Below are positions 20,240 through 29,773 of a DNA stretch of 64,000 nt, in pieces. The stretch is from assembly GCF_003290025.1 (NCBI RefSeq), contig NZ_QNHG01000001.1, forward strand, positions 1,053,306 through 1,117,305. Reading direction: 5' to 3'. The notes under the pieces are model-generated. The model saw nothing but the letters and a program-made list of their open reading frames with translations, did no database searches and was not told the origin of the DNA. Positions within the stretch are counted from its first letter, which is position 1; each line of letters opens with the position of its first letter. A program made the position numbers and the translations under genes. Source of the DNA: Pseudogemmobacter bohemicus. Lineage in GTDB: Bacteria > Pseudomonadota > Alphaproteobacteria > Rhodobacterales > Rhodobacteraceae.

Positions 20240-20404
20240 AGTGCGATCCTGAATAGCCGCAGGCGCAGGTGGACGCAAGGCGATAACCGCAAAGAGGCAG
20301 GTGGTATCCGCCTGTCCGCCTCGCAATCGCGAAAGGCGGGCGGCAGAGGGGAGCGACAAGGGCCAGCCCGGCAGCACGCCGCAAGGGCCGGAGGCCCCCC
20401 GGGC

Positions 20405-22453
20405 TCACCGCCGCCGCCGCCGGCCCTCGGTGCCGCCAGAGCCGCCGGTGTTGAAGGAAACATCCGGCAGGGTGACGATCTTTGCCAGTTCCGGGAAGGG
20501 ATCGACCGCATTGGGGATCGCGCTGGCATTGACGAAATGCTCCTGAAAGCGCGGCTCGATGGCGGTTTCGACCTTGTGGATCTGATGCACGGTCGCCTCG
20601 ATCTGGTCACGCGCGGCGCGGTTCAGGAGGGCAATGCGCGCGCCGGTGCCGGCGGCATTGCCGGCCGAGGTGACCTTCTCCAGGGGCACATCGGGGATCA
20701 TCCCCAGCACCATCGCATGTTTCGGCGAGATATGCGCCCCAAACGCGCCGGCCAGCGTCACGCGGTCGACATGGTCAATGCCGGTCTCGTCCATCAAAAG
20801 CCGCGCCCCGGCATAAAGCGCCGATTTCGCCAGCTGGATTGCGCGGATATCGCCCTGGGTTACCGTGATCCTGGGGCCACCCACGGCGCTGCCGTCATGG
20901 ACCAGATACGAGAAGGTACGGCCATGCGGCTCGGCGCGCAGCGTGCCGGTCTGGTCGGGGCCACCGATCAGACCCGAGGCATCGACAAGGCCCGCCATCC
21001 GCATTTCGGCCACCGCCTCGATGATGCCTGAGCCGCAGATGCCGGTGATGCCGGTCTTTGCAGTCGCTTCGGCAAAGCCCGGATCATCGGACCACAGATC
21101 AGAGCCAATCACCCGGAAGCGCGGCTCTTTGGTCAGGGGATCAATGGTGATCCGCTCGATCGCGCCGGGGGCGGCGCGCTGGCCAGAGGAAATCTGTGCG
21201 CCCTCAAAGGCGGGTCCGGTGGGTGAGGAGCAAGCCAGCACCCGCTTCTCATTGCCAAGCAGGATCTCGGCATTGGTTCCCACATCAACAATGAGAACCA
21301 TGTCCTTGGATTTGTTGGGTTCCTCAGACAAAGCCACCGCTGCGGCATCGGCGCCGACATGGCCCGCGATACAGGGCAGCACATAGACGCGGGCATTGTG
21401 GTTCATTGCGGTCAGATCCAGCGCCCGCGCGTCGAGCGAGAGCGAATCCGAGGTTGCCAGCGCGAAGGGCGCCTGGCCCAGCTCGACCGGGTCGATGCCG
21501 AGAAAGAGGTGGTGCATCACCGGGTTGAAAACGATGACCATCTCGTAGATTTGCGCCGAAGAGATGCCGGCTTCCCCGGAGATCGACAGGATCAGGCTGT
21601 TGATCCCCTCGCGCACGGCTTTGGTCATCTCGACATCGCCACCGGGGTTCATCATGGCATAGGAGACGCGGCTCATCAGATCTTCGCCAAAGCGGATCTG
21701 CGGGTTCATCAACCCGGAAGAGGCGAGCACCTTGCCGGTGGAAAGGTCGCAAAGATGCGCCGCGATGGTGGTGGAGCCGAGATCGACGGCGAGGCCGTAA
21801 AGCGGCTCTTCGGTATAGCCCGGGAAGAGATCGAGGATTCGGTGGGCGGTGTCGTGATTGCCATGATTGAGGACCGCAGTGACCTTCCACTCCCCCTTGC
21901 GCAGCACAGTCTGGAGTTTGCGCAGAACGGTAAGATCGGCGCTCACATCATTGATTTTCCACTGATCTTTCAAGGCGCGTTTAAGGCGTTCGAAATCACC
22001 GGTCGGAATATGCATATCGGGCTCTTCGACCTCGACATAGAAGCTGCGGGTGGCGGGATCCATCGCGATCTCGCGCTCGGTCGCGGATTTGCGGATCACC
22101 TGCTTATGGACCTGGCTTTCAGGCGGCACGTCGATGACGATATCGCCCATGACCCTGGCCTGGCAGCCAAGGCGGCGGCCCTCTTTCAGCCCGCGGATAC
22201 GGTTGTAGCGGTCCTCGACCGCGTTCCATTCGGAGAGGGCGCCCGGCTCGACCGTGACACCATGTTTGGGGAATTCGCCATAGCCCGGGGTGATCTGGCA
22301 TTTCGAGCAGATACCGCGCCCGCCGCAGACGGAATCGAGATCGACGCCGAGGCTGCGCGCGGCCTGAAGGACCGGGGTGCCGAGCGCAAAACGGCCGCGT
22401 TTGCCCGATGGGGTGAAAATGACGAGAGCGTCTTCTGACAGGGATGCAGACAT
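20405..22453 (-). CDS. Corrinoid protein reactivator (RamA/RACo-like, 2Fe-2S plus ASKHA)
   Basis: A 682-residue protein. The N-terminal 2Fe-2S ferredoxin-like domain has CGGRGICSKC and a further Cys in RRLGCQAR. A linker follows, then a large C-terminal ASKHA-type ATPase domain (DUF4445) starting at GLAVDLGSTTIAAHL, with ADAAAVAL and VDVGTNAEILLGN. Members reductively reactivate Co(II) corrinoid proteins using ATP. As I recall, homologues in marine Rhodobacterales were linked genetically to reactivating a split B12-dependent methionine synthase that lacks its own reactivation domain; that role is the best guess here. No corrinoid protein or methyltransferase gene is adjacent. The C-terminal tail ends in a run of arginines. 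Confidence 0.8.
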   Translation of the reverse strand: MSASLSEDALVIFTPSGKRGRFALGTPVLQAARSLGVDLDSVCGGRGICSKCQITPGYGEFPKHGVTVEPGALSEWNAVEDRYNRIRGLKEGRRLGCQARVMGDIVIDVPPESQVHKQVIRKSATEREIAMDPATRSFYVEVEEPDMHIPTGDFERLKRALKDQWKINDVSADLTVLRKLQTVLRKGEWKVTAVLNHGNHDTAHRILDLFPGYTEEPLYGLAVDLGSTTIAAHLCDLSTGKVLASSGLMNPQIRFGEDLMSRVSYAMMNPGGDVEMTKAVREGINSLILSISGEAGISSAQIYEMVIVFNPVMHHLFLGIDPVELGQAPFALATSDSLSLDARALDLTAMNHNARVYVLPCIAGHVGADAAAVALSEEPNKSKDMVLIVDVGTNAEILLGNEKRVLACSSPTGPAFEGAQISSGQRAAPGAIERITIDPLTKEPRFRVIGSDLWSDDPGFAEATAKTGITGICGSGIIEAVAEMRMAGLVDASGLIGGPDQTGTLRAEPHGRTFSYLVHDGSAVGGPRITVTQGDIRAIQLAKSALYAGARLLMDETGIDHVDRVTLAGAFGAHISPKHAMVLGMIPDVPLEKVTSAGNAAGTGARIALLNRAARDQIEATVHQIHKVETAIEPRFQEHFVNASAIPNAVDPFPELAKIVTLPDVSFNTGGSGGTEGRRRRR

Positions 22454-22595
22454 GGGGCTTGCCTTTGATCTTCGCGCGCGAATTCGGTTCTAGCGGGAAA
22501 GGGCGTCGGGGCAAGGGCGGGAAGCGTCAGGTTGCGACCTGTTCGCGGCGTGTTCGCATCGGGGGGAGCGCGGCGCCATCGGGGGCCAGCCCCCC

Positions 22596-22636
22596 AGCCA
22601 ATTGGTTTCCTGAACCGATGGCAAAACCAATTGGCT
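22596..22636 (+). promoter_or_regulatory. 13-bp stem-loop in the uup leader region
   Basis: Perfect inverted repeats AGCCAATTGGTTT (22596-22608) and AAACCAATTGGCT (22624-22636) around a 15-nt loop. Each arm contains the self-complementary octamer CCAATTGG. It lies in the divergent region between the corrinoid reactivator and uup, just before a dispersed repeat copy. It could be an operator, RNA hairpin or repeat element. Confidence 0.5.
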
Positions 22637-22637
22637 A

Positions 22638-22665
22638 CCCCGGAGTATTTTTATCAAGAGGAAGG
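22638..22665 (+). repeat. Dispersed repeat copy upstream of uup
   Basis: A single copy of the window's dispersed element (GGAGTATTT, TTA, TCAAGAGGAAGG), 44 bases before the uup start. Confidence 0.75.
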
Positions 22666-22708
22666 GAGGAGAGTTGACGCGATGCGATGCTGCGCATAGC
22701 GGAGGGCC

Positions 22709-24526
22709 ATGGCACGCGCACCACTTCTTCAGCTTTCGGGGATTTCGCTGACTTTCGGCGGCAATCCGGTATTCGATGATCTTTCGCTGACGGTTCAGCC
22801 GGGGGACAGGGTAGCGCTGGTCGGGCGCAATGGCACCGGAAAATCCACGCTTATGAAGGTGATGGCGGGGATTGTTGAGGCCGATAAGGGCCAGGTCGTG
22901 GTGCCGGCAGGCGTCACGGTCGGCTATATGGAGCAAGATCCCGATCTGTCGGGTTTCGCGACTCTGGGGGAGTTTGCGGCATCTAAGCTGCCGGACGATG
23001 AGGCCTGGCGCCTTGCCACTGTGGCGGATGGGCTGAAATTCGACCCGGATGTGCCGGTGGCCACGGCTTCGGGTGGTGAGCGGCGGCGGGCGGCTTTGGC
23101 CAAGCTGCTGGCCGAGGCGCCGGAGCTGATGTTGCTGGATGAGCCCACGAACCACCTGGACATTCAGGCCATCGAATGGCTGGAAAACGAATTGCGCGAG
23201 ACGCGGGTGGCCTTTGTGCTGATCAGCCATGACCGGGCATTCCTGAAGGCGCTGACACGGGCGACCTTGTGGATTGACCGTGGTGAGGTGCGGCGGCGCG
23301 AGGCCGGGTTCGACGGCTTTGAGGACTGGCGCGAGACGATCTGGGCCGAGGAGGATGAGGCCCGCCACAAGCTTGACCGCAAGATCAGGGCCGAGGCAAA
23401 ATGGGCGGTCGAGGGAATTTCGGCGCGGCGAAAGCGCAACCAGGGCCGGGTGCGGGCGCTGGCGGCCTTGCGGGAGGAGCGCGCGTCGCAGATCCGCCGT
23501 CAGGGCACGGCGGCGATGGCGCTGGAAAGCGGGCCGGTCTCGGGCAAGCGGGTGATCGAGGCGGTCGGGCTGACGAAGCGCTTTGGCGACAAGACCATCG
23601 TGAAGGGCTTTGACCTGCGCGTGCAGCGCGGCGACCGGGTGGCCTTTGTCGGGCCGAACGGGGTGGGGAAGACCACGCTTCTGAAGTTGTTGACCGGTGA
23701 GATCCAGCCCGATGCCGGCACGGTGACGCTGGGCACCAGCCTGGAGATCGCGGTTTTCGACCAGACGCGCTCGCGTCTTGATCCCGAGGCGAGCCTTTGG
23801 GAGAACCTGACCGGTGATCCGCTGATGGCGGTCTCGGGGGCTTCGGATCAGGTCATGGTCAGGGGGCAGCCGAAACATGTGGTCGGTTATCTGAAGGATT
23901 TCCTCTTTGACGAGGCCCAGGCGCGGGCACCGGTCCGGTCGTTGTCCGGGGGGGAGAAGGCGCGGCTTTTGTTGGCGAAAATCATGGCATTGCCGTCGAA
24001 TCTTCTGATTCTGGACGAGCCGACCAATGATCTCGACGTCGAGACGCTGGATCTTTTGCAGGATATTCTGGGTGAGTTCGACGGGACCGTGCTGCTTGTC
24101 AGCCATGACCGCGATTTCATCGACCGGGTGGCGACGACCACAGTGGCGATGGATGGGGACGGGCAGGTGAGCGCCTATCCCGGCGGCTGGTCGGATTATG
24201 TCAGCCAGCGGCCAGAGCGGGTGGCGCCCGTTGAAATCCCGCGCGTCCCGCCGAAGGTGGAACCCCGGGAAACAGAAGTTATTTCAACCGGTTACGCGCT
24301 GTCTTTCACCGAGAAAAAGCGCCTCGCCGACCTGCCTTCGGTGATTGAGAAACTGGGCAGTGAGATTGCGCGTCTCGGCGATTTGCTTGGTCAGCCGGAT
24401 CTCTTTGACCGCGAGCCGGTCAAATTCCGCAAGGCAAGCGAGATGCTGGCAGAACGGGAGACGGCCCTTTCTCAGGCGGAAGAGGAATGGCTCGCGCTCG
24501 CGGAACGCGCCGAGGGTCAGGGCTAA
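22709..24526 (+). CDS. uup: ABC-F family ATPase, Uup-like
   Basis: A 605-residue soluble protein with two ABC ATPase domains. The first has Walker A GRNGTGKST, signature ASGGERRRAAL and Walker B LMLLDEPTNHLD. The second has GPNGVGKTT, LSGGEKARLLL and LLILDEPTNDLD. A basic linker lies between them, and a C-terminal coiled coil (about 530-600) is typical of Uup. There are no membrane segments, so it is not a transporter. ABC-F proteins act on the ribosome; Uup also affects transposon excision and branched DNA in E. coli. The start follows GGAGGGCC closely. The gene is divergent from the corrinoid reactivator. Confidence 0.88.
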   Translation: MARAPLLQLSGISLTFGGNPVFDDLSLTVQPGDRVALVGRNGTGKSTLMKVMAGIVEADKGQVVVPAGVTVGYMEQDPDLSGFATLGEFAASKLPDDEAWRLATVADGLKFDPDVPVATASGGERRRAALAKLLAEAPELMLLDEPTNHLDIQAIEWLENELRETRVAFVLISHDRAFLKALTRATLWIDRGEVRRREAGFDGFEDWRETIWAEEDEARHKLDRKIRAEAKWAVEGISARRKRNQGRVRALAALREERASQIRRQGTAAMALESGPVSGKRVIEAVGLTKRFGDKTIVKGFDLRVQRGDRVAFVGPNGVGKTTLLKLLTGEIQPDAGTVTLGTSLEIAVFDQTRSRLDPEASLWENLTGDPLMAVSGASDQVMVRGQPKHVVGYLKDFLFDEAQARAPVRSLSGGEKARLLLAKIMALPSNLLILDEPTNDLDVETLDLLQDILGEFDGTVLLVSHDRDFIDRVATTTVAMDGDGQVSAYPGGWSDYVSQRPERVAPVEIPRVPPKVEPRETEVISTGYALSFTEKKRLADLPSVIEKLGSEIARLGDLLGQPDLFDREPVKFRKASEMLAERETALSQAEEEWLALAERAEGQG

Positions 24527-24912
24527 ACCAGGCCGGATTCCGGGATCTTTCTGGATTTTTTGACAGCCGATCATCAGCAGGAACTGTCTGTTCCATGCCT
24601 TCGGGGTTTGGTGACTTTGCACGCATATGGCGGAAACTGGCCGCCCGACCCGTTGCATCAGGCGGTATCCGGCCTAAAATTGAACTGTTTTGTTCACTTA
24701 TGCTCGCGAAGCAGTCACGCCATGGTGAGGCGGGCTTGCGGCTCTGCCTTTTCGGGCAGATCTGAGGGGCAGCACAACCCCGGCGGAAGCAGCCCGGCCA
24801 AAGCCGCAGCGTGTCGCCCCTGTCTCTTTCCTCACCCGTCGGGCCTCTGGCGGAGGCGGATTCGGAAACAGGCGAGGCTTTCGGGGGGAATGCGGAACAA
24901 AGGAGTTAACAC
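24527..24912. other. Intergenic stretch upstream of the beta-barrel gene
   Basis: A 386-bp gap with no supported gene. It includes a small dyad GGAAC-TGTCT-GTTCC near 24573 and an AT-richer patch near 24675-24705 that could hold the promoter of the outer-membrane protein, but I could not place a convincing sigma-70 pair. Confidence 0.5.
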
Positions 24913-25521
24913 ATGAAACGTATCGCAGCGATCCTTGCACTCAGTGCAGTTGCGGCCCCGGCCTTTGCAGGTGGCCCGGCGGTGGTCGTGGATGAGCCGG
25001 TGCTGGTGGCCCCGGCGCCGGTGCTGATTGCGGCGCCGAAAGGCAATTGGGACGGGTTCTATGGCGGTGCCAGCCTCGGCTATGGCAATTTCGACGGCGA
25101 CCTGGCCGGGACGAAAGTGCTGGATGCCAATGGAGCGATCGGCGGCGTGCAGCTGGGCTATCGCTGGGATCTTGGCAATACCGTGATCGGTGTCGAGGGC
25201 GCGTTCTCGGCTTCGGGCATCAAGGATGACGCGATTGACGCGAAACTGAAGAACAAGACCGACCTCAAGCTGCAACTCGGCTATGATATGGGTCAGTCGC
25301 TGATCTATGCGACCGCGGGCGCCTCCTGGGCGAAAGCCAGCATGGCCGGCACCGATTACTCGGATAATGGCTGGGTGGCGGGTCTCGGCTATGACTATGA
25401 TCTGGGCAATAACTGGGTTGTGGGTGCTGAATATCTCTACAACAAATACGACAATTTCGACAATTCGGGGATCGACATCGACGGCAGCACCTTTGCGATC
25501 CGGGCGAATTATCGCTTCTGA
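24913..25521 (+). CDS. Outer-membrane beta-barrel protein
   Basis: A 202-residue protein with a clear signal peptide (MKRIAAILALSAVAAPAFA). A Val/Pro/Ala-rich linker follows, then an eight-stranded-barrel-type domain with alternating hydrophobic residues (WDGFYGGASLGYGNFDGD near the start). The C-terminus ends in Phe (FAIRANYRF), as expected for a BamA substrate. It resembles the small OmpA/Omp25-like surface proteins of alphaproteobacteria. The ribosome-binding site AAGGAG is strong and a good terminator follows, which suggests a highly expressed single gene. Its exact role is unknown. Confidence 0.85.
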   Translation: MKRIAAILALSAVAAPAFAGGPAVVVDEPVLVAPAPVLIAAPKGNWDGFYGGASLGYGNFDGDLAGTKVLDANGAIGGVQLGYRWDLGNTVIGVEGAFSASGIKDDAIDAKLKNKTDLKLQLGYDMGQSLIYATAGASWAKASMAGTDYSDNGWVAGLGYDYDLGNNWVVGAEYLYNKYDNFDNSGIDIDGSTFAIRANYRF

Positions 25522-25842
25522 CGGGCAGAGATCTGCATCTGATGGGGCGCCGCCAGGCTCTGGCGGCGCCTTTTCCTGTCCTTGGGGCGCCGACAATGCC
25601 ATGAAAGGGCTTGGCGGCGCGGCAGAGCCGTGGCAGAGAGCAGGGCGAAGACGCTGACGAAGCGGGCGACGAAACGGGGCATCGCCCCAAAGCGAAGGGG
25701 CCGGTCCAATGACAAGATTGCGCATCACCTTCATCTGCTGCATTACCCGCTGATCCAGGATCGCGCGGGCGGCTTCGTCTTATCCCAGACAGAACCAGGC
25801 AGCCCCGCGCGGGGGAGACGCATCTCGCGAGGAGCAAAACTG
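25522..25842. other. Intergenic stretch between the beta-barrel gene and cysS
   Basis: A 321-bp gap holding the terminator at 25546-25574 and presumably the cysS promoter. The cysS frame stays open through most of it, but that sequence is not cysteinyl-tRNA synthetase-like. Minus-strand frames also show no domain. Confidence 0.55.
25546..25574 (+). terminator. Terminator of the beta-barrel gene
   Basis: A perfect 10-bp stem (GGCGCCGCCA / TGGCGGCGCC) with a 5-nt loop followed by TTTT, 24 bases after the stop codon. Confidence 0.9.
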
Positions 25843-27309
25843 GTGACCATCCGGCTGACCAATAGCAGAACACGGCGCAAGGAAGCGTTCGAGCCGATCC
25901 GCAAAGAGGATGTGCGGGTCTATGTCTGCGGCCCGACCGTCTATGACCGCGCCCATATCGGCAATGCGCGCCCGGTGGTGGTGTTCGACACGCTGTTCCG
26001 GCTCTTGCGCCATGTCTATGGCGCGGATGCTGTCACCTATGTGCGCAACTTCACCGATGTGGATGACAAGATCAACGCGCGCGCGGCCGCGACCGGCCGC
26101 CCGATCCGCGATATCACCGATGAGACGATCCGCTGGTATAACGAGGATATGGATGCGCTTGGCGCGCTGCGCCCGACGCATGAGCCGCGCGCGACCGAAT
26201 ATGTCGGCGCGATGATCGCGATGATCGAGGGGCTGATCCGGGGCGGTCATGCCTATGAGGCCGCTGGCCATGTGTTGTTCAGGGTGCGCTCTTACGCGGA
26301 ATATGGCGCGCTGTCGGGGCGCTCGGTCGATGACATGATCGCGGGCGCCAGGGTCGAGGTCGCGCCCTATAAGGAAGACCCGATGGATTTCGTGCTGTGG
26401 AAGCCCTCGGATGCGGGCGTCCCGGGCTGGGAAAGCCCCTGGGGGTTTGGCCGCCCCGGCTGGCATATAGAATGCTCGGCCATGTCCTATGAGCTTTTGG
26501 GCGAGAGTTTCGACATCCATGGCGGCGGGCTGGATCTGCAATTCCCCCATCATGAGAACGAGATCGCGCAAAGCTGCTGCGCCCATCCGCATGGGACTTT
26601 CGCGAAGGTCTGGATGCATAACGAGATGCTCCAGGTCGAGGGGAAGAAAATGTCCAAATCCCTGGGCAATTTCTTCACCGTGCGCGACCTGCTGGACCAG
26701 GGGTATCCGGGCGAGGTGATCCGGATGGTCTATCTCGGCACCCATTATCGCAAACCGATGGACTGGACGGCGGAGAAGGCGCGTGAGGCTGCGGGAACAT
26801 TGCGCAAGATTGCTATATTCCTCAATGGAGATCCGTTGTCGCGGGAATGGGTGGATCTGGCAAATGCGAAGCCGACTGCCGAAGTTGTTGCGGCTCTGAG
26901 CGATGATCTGAACACCTCGCTCGCGCTGACCCATATCAGAAAATATCTCAAGGAAGGCCGGGAAGCGGACCTTGTCGGCTCGCTTGGACTGCTCGGCTTC
27001 AAGGCTGAGGCCATCACTGAACGGTTTGCGGCGGTTTCATTCGAGGCATTCGACAATGGGATTGTCAAAGGAACCACTGTCCGCAGTTTGGGCGATGCCG
27101 GCGGAGAGGTCACCCGGCGATTTAATGAGCTTGGGAAACGACTCGAATTTCTTCGGAGCGAGGCGATGGAGTCGAAGAATTTCGCGGCTGTGGATGCGAT
27201 GAAGACGCAGCTTCTGGCGGCGGGGGTTGAGGTGCGGATGTCGAAATCGGGGGTCGAGCTGGTGCCGGGGCCCGGTTTTGACGCGGCTAAGCTGGAGGCG
27301 CTGGACTGA
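25843..27309 (+). CDS. cysS: Cysteinyl-tRNA synthetase
   Basis: A 488-residue class I synthetase. The zinc/active-site start [19 protein letters not shown] carries the HIGH-equivalent motif. The zinc-ligand region is [10 protein letters not shown] with [15 protein letters not shown], and KMSKSLGN is the KMSKS loop. I chose GTG 25843 because the conserved N-terminus ([10 protein letters not shown]) begins there and GAGGAG lies eight bases upstream. Length is normal for the family. The final third is less conserved, as usual. A dispersed repeat and citramalate synthase follow. Confidence 0.93.
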   Translation: MTIRLTNSRTRRKEAFEPIRKEDVRVYVCGPTVYDRAHIGNARPVVVFDTLFRLLRHVYGADAVTYVRNFTDVDDKINARAAATGRPIRDITDETIRWYNEDMDALGALRPTHEPRATEYVGAMIAMIEGLIRGGHAYEAAGHVLFRVRSYAEYGALSGRSVDDMIAGARVEVAPYKEDPMDFVLWKPSDAGVPGWESPWGFGRPGWHIECSAMSYELLGESFDIHGGGLDLQFPHHENEIAQSCCAHPHGTFAKVWMHNEMLQVEGKKMSKSLGNFFTVRDLLDQGYPGEVIRMVYLGTHYRKPMDWTAEKAREAAGTLRKIAIFLNGDPLSREWVDLANAKPTAEVVAALSDDLNTSLALTHIRKYLKEGREADLVGSLGLLGFKAEAITERFAAVSFEAFDNGIVKGTTVRSLGDAGGEVTRRFNELGKRLEFLRSEAMESKNFAAVDAMKTQLLAAGVEVRMSKSGVELVPGPGFDAAKLEALD

Positions 27310-27350
27310 TGGATGCGGCAGGCAGCGGGGGGCTTTCTGCCCCCCACACC

Positions 27351-27380
27351 CCCCGAGAGTATTTTCGTCAAGAGGAAGGG
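27351..27380 (+). repeat. Dispersed repeat copy overlapping the cimA leader
   Basis: A single copy (GAGTATTTTCG followed by TCAAGAGGAAGGG) ends nine bases before the citramalate synthase ATG. Its GAGGAAGGG end therefore serves as, or overlaps, the ribosome-binding site. A C-rich hairpin (GGGGGGC / GCCCCCC) lies just before it, at about 27327-27346. Confidence 0.75.
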
Positions 27381-27388
27381 AAGCGGCG

Positions 27389-29008
27389 ATGAGGGAGCGG
27401 CTTTTCCTGTTTGATACCACTCTGCGCGACGGGCAGCAGACCCAGGGTGTGCAGTTCTCTGCCGGTGAGAAGGTTGCGATTGCGCGGGCTCTGGACCAGC
27501 TGGGGGTTGATTACATCGAGGGGGGCTGGCCGGGCGCCAATCCGACCGACAGCGATTTCTTTCGCGAGGCGCCGGCGACGCGGGCGGTGATGACCGCCTT
27601 TGGCATGACGAAACGGGTCGGGCGCTCGGCTGAGAATGACGATGTGCTGGCGGCGGTGCTGGATGCGGGGACGCCGGCCGTCTGTCTGGTTGGCAAGACG
27701 CATGAGTTTCATGTGGTGACCGCGCTTGGCGTCACGCTTGAGGAAAACCTGGAGGCGATTTCGGCCTCGATCCGGCATGTGGTGGCGAAAGGGTGCGAGG
27801 CCTTGTTCGATGCCGAGCATTTCTTTGACGGCTACCGCGCCAATGCCGCTTATGCGCTGGATTGCCTGCGTGCCGCGCTGGAGGCAGGCGCGCGCTGGAT
27901 CGTGCTTTGTGACACCAATGGCGGCACCTTGCCCGCCGAGGTCGGCCGCGTGGTGTGCGCGGTGATCGAGGCCGGCATTCCGGGCGACCGGCTTGGCATC
28001 CATTGCCATGACGATACCGGCAATGCGGTGGCGAATTCGCTGGCCGCAGTCGAGGCGGGCTGTCGCCAGATCCAGGGCACGCTGAACGGGCTGGGCGAGC
28101 GCTGCGGCAATGCCAATCTCGTCACCCTGATCCCGACGCTGAAACTGAAACAGCCCTTTGCCAGCCAGCTTGAGACCGGCGTGTCCGATGCGGCGCTGGC
28201 CGGGCTGGTGCAGACCAGCCGGATGCTGGACGATATCCTGAACCGGGTGCCTTTGCGCTCGGCACCCTATGTGGGTGCCTCGGCCTTTGCGCATAAGGCG
28301 GGGCTGCATGCCAGTGCGATCCTCAAGGATCCCACCACCTATGAGCATCTGGACCCGGGCCTTGTCGGCAATGAGCGCCAGATCCCGATGTCGAACCAGG
28401 CGGGCCAGTCGAACCTGCGCGCGCGGCTGGCGGCGGCGGGGATCGGGGTCGATCCGAAAGACCCGCGCCTCGCGCTGATCCTTGATGAGGTCAAGCGGCG
28501 CGAGGATCAGGGCTATGCCTATGACGGGGCAGGCGCCAGTTTCGAACTGGTGGCGCGGCGCGAGCTGGGGCTGGCAGCGCATTTCTTTGAGGTGCTGCGC
28601 TACCGGGTGACGGTCGAGCGGCGCGAAGAGCCCGATGGCAGCCGCAAGACGCTTTCGGAGGCGGTGGTGGTGGTCGATGCCGGGGGAGAGCGGATGCTCT
28701 CGGTCTCGGAAAGCCAGGACGGGGCGGGGAATGACCGCGGCCCGGTCAATGCGCTGTGGAAGGCTTTGGCCAAGGATCTCGGCCCCTGGCAGGGGCTGAT
28801 CGAAGACATGCGGCTGGTGGATTTCAAGGTGAGGATCACCCAGGGCGGCACCGAAGCCGTCACCCGCGTCATCATCGACAGCGAGGATGGCAAGGGGCGG
28901 CGCTGGTCCACTGTCGGCGTTTCGCCAAACATCGTCGATGCCTCTTTCGAGGCGCTGCTCGATGCGGTGCGCTGGAAGCTGACCCGTGACACGGAGGCTG
29001 CGGTATGA
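27389..29008 (+). CDS. cimA: (R)-citramalate synthase
   Basis: A 539-residue enzyme of the LeuA/HMG-CoA lyase family. The catalytic domain begins LFLFDTTLRDGQQTQG, with metal-binding IHCHDDTGNAVANS and the NGLGERCGNANL motif. The C-terminal LeuA-type allosteric domain (about 390-530) follows. The RDGQQTQG opening and length fit the citramalate synthase/CimA subgroup (TIGR00977-type) rather than 2-isopropylmalate synthase. It would condense acetyl-CoA with pyruvate to start isoleucine synthesis without threonine. The start at 27389 lies behind the repeat-derived GAGGAAGGG. Its stop overlaps the next gene by four bases. Confidence 0.85.
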   Translation: MRERLFLFDTTLRDGQQTQGVQFSAGEKVAIARALDQLGVDYIEGGWPGANPTDSDFFREAPATRAVMTAFGMTKRVGRSAENDDVLAAVLDAGTPAVCLVGKTHEFHVVTALGVTLEENLEAISASIRHVVAKGCEALFDAEHFFDGYRANAAYALDCLRAALEAGARWIVLCDTNGGTLPAEVGRVVCAVIEAGIPGDRLGIHCHDDTGNAVANSLAAVEAGCRQIQGTLNGLGERCGNANLVTLIPTLKLKQPFASQLETGVSDAALAGLVQTSRMLDDILNRVPLRSAPYVGASAFAHKAGLHASAILKDPTTYEHLDPGLVGNERQIPMSNQAGQSNLRARLAAAGIGVDPKDPRLALILDEVKRREDQGYAYDGAGASFELVARRELGLAAHFFEVLRYRVTVERREEPDGSRKTLSEAVVVVDAGGERMLSVSESQDGAGNDRGPVNALWKALAKDLGPWQGLIEDMRLVDFKVRITQGGTEAVTRVIIDSEDGKGRRWSTVGVSPNIVDASFEALLDAVRWKLTRDTEAAV

Positions 29009-29772
29009 GCCTTGACGCCTGTGCAGAGCTGGTCTCACGGGGCGATCCCGACCGCTGGCAGGCGCTGATGGCGGCTCCGGTCGCGGCGCGGGCGCGGCTC
29101 TTGCCGCTGTTCGCCTTCAACCTTGAGCTGGCGCGCATTCCCTGGACCACGAAAGAGCCGCTGATCGCCGAGATGCGGCTGCAATGGTGGCGTGAGGTGG
29201 TCGAGGCGGCGGTGGCGGGCGAGGCTGCGCGGGCGCATGAGGTGGCGGGGCCGCTGAATATGCTGATCCGCGAGCGGGGGCTGCCCTTCGAGCCCTTTGA
29301 CCGCATGATCGAAGCGCGGCGCCATGATGCCTGGGGTGGGGTCTTCCCGTCGGAACAGGCCTTTGCCGATTATCTGGAGGCGACCGGTGGCGGGCTTATG
29401 TGGCTTTCGGCGCTGGCGCTTGGGGCGGGGGCTGCGGCAGAGGAAACCGTGCGCCGCTATGGCCAGGCAGCGGCGATGGCGGGCTATTTCCTTGCTGTGC
29501 CAGAGCTGACCGCGCGCGGCCGCCACCCTTTGCCCGAGGCAGCCCCGGAGGCATTGGCGCGTGAGGGGCTGGGCTGGCTCAGCTCGGCAAGGGCAGGGCG
29601 GCGCAGCCTTGTCGCAACGGCGCGGCTGGCGCTGCTTCCCGGCTGGCAGGCCGGGGCGCTGCTCAGGCGCGCAGTGGCCGACCCGGCGGCGATTGCCGAT
29701 GGCCGCCTGGAGCTGTCGGAATTCAGCCGGCGCGGCCGGCTGTTGTGGCAGGCCTTCAGCGGGCGCTGGTAG
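29005..29772 (+). CDS. Squalene/phytoene synthase family protein
   Basis: A 255-residue protein of the squalene/phytoene synthase superfamily. The opening RARLLPLFAFNLELARI and the segment MRLQWWREVVEAA match the shorter, NDUFAF6-like branch. The Asp-rich motifs of true prenyl synthases (DxxxD) are not evident; ARRHDAW is the nearest. Carotenoid or squalene synthesis is therefore doubtful, and a role in respiratory complex assembly, as proposed for NDUFAF6, is an alternative. It overlaps the cimA stop (ATGA) and is translationally coupled to it. Confidence 0.7.
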   Translation: MSLDACAELVSRGDPDRWQALMAAPVAARARLLPLFAFNLELARIPWTTKEPLIAEMRLQWWREVVEAAVAGEAARAHEVAGPLNMLIRERGLPFEPFDRMIEARRHDAWGGVFPSEQAFADYLEATGGGLMWLSALALGAGAAAEETVRRYGQAAAMAGYFLAVPELTARGRHPLPEAAPEALAREGLGWLSSARAGRRSLVATARLALLPGWQAGALLRRAVADPAAIADGRLELSEFSRRGRLLWQAFSGRW

Positions 29773-29773
29773 A

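Noticed and set aside
24677..24705. Sigma-70 promoter (TTGAAC / TATGCT) for the beta-barrel gene
   Set aside because: The spacing between the two hexamers is only 13 bases, too short for a standard promoter.
27368..29038. A 556-codon minus-strand frame over cimA
   Set aside because: Antisense shadow of a conserved gene, with no recognisable family.
29005..29772. Phytoene synthase crtB of a carotenoid cluster
   Set aside because: The Asp-rich catalytic motifs are not evident and no carotenoid genes are adjacent; the short NDUFAF6-like branch fits better.
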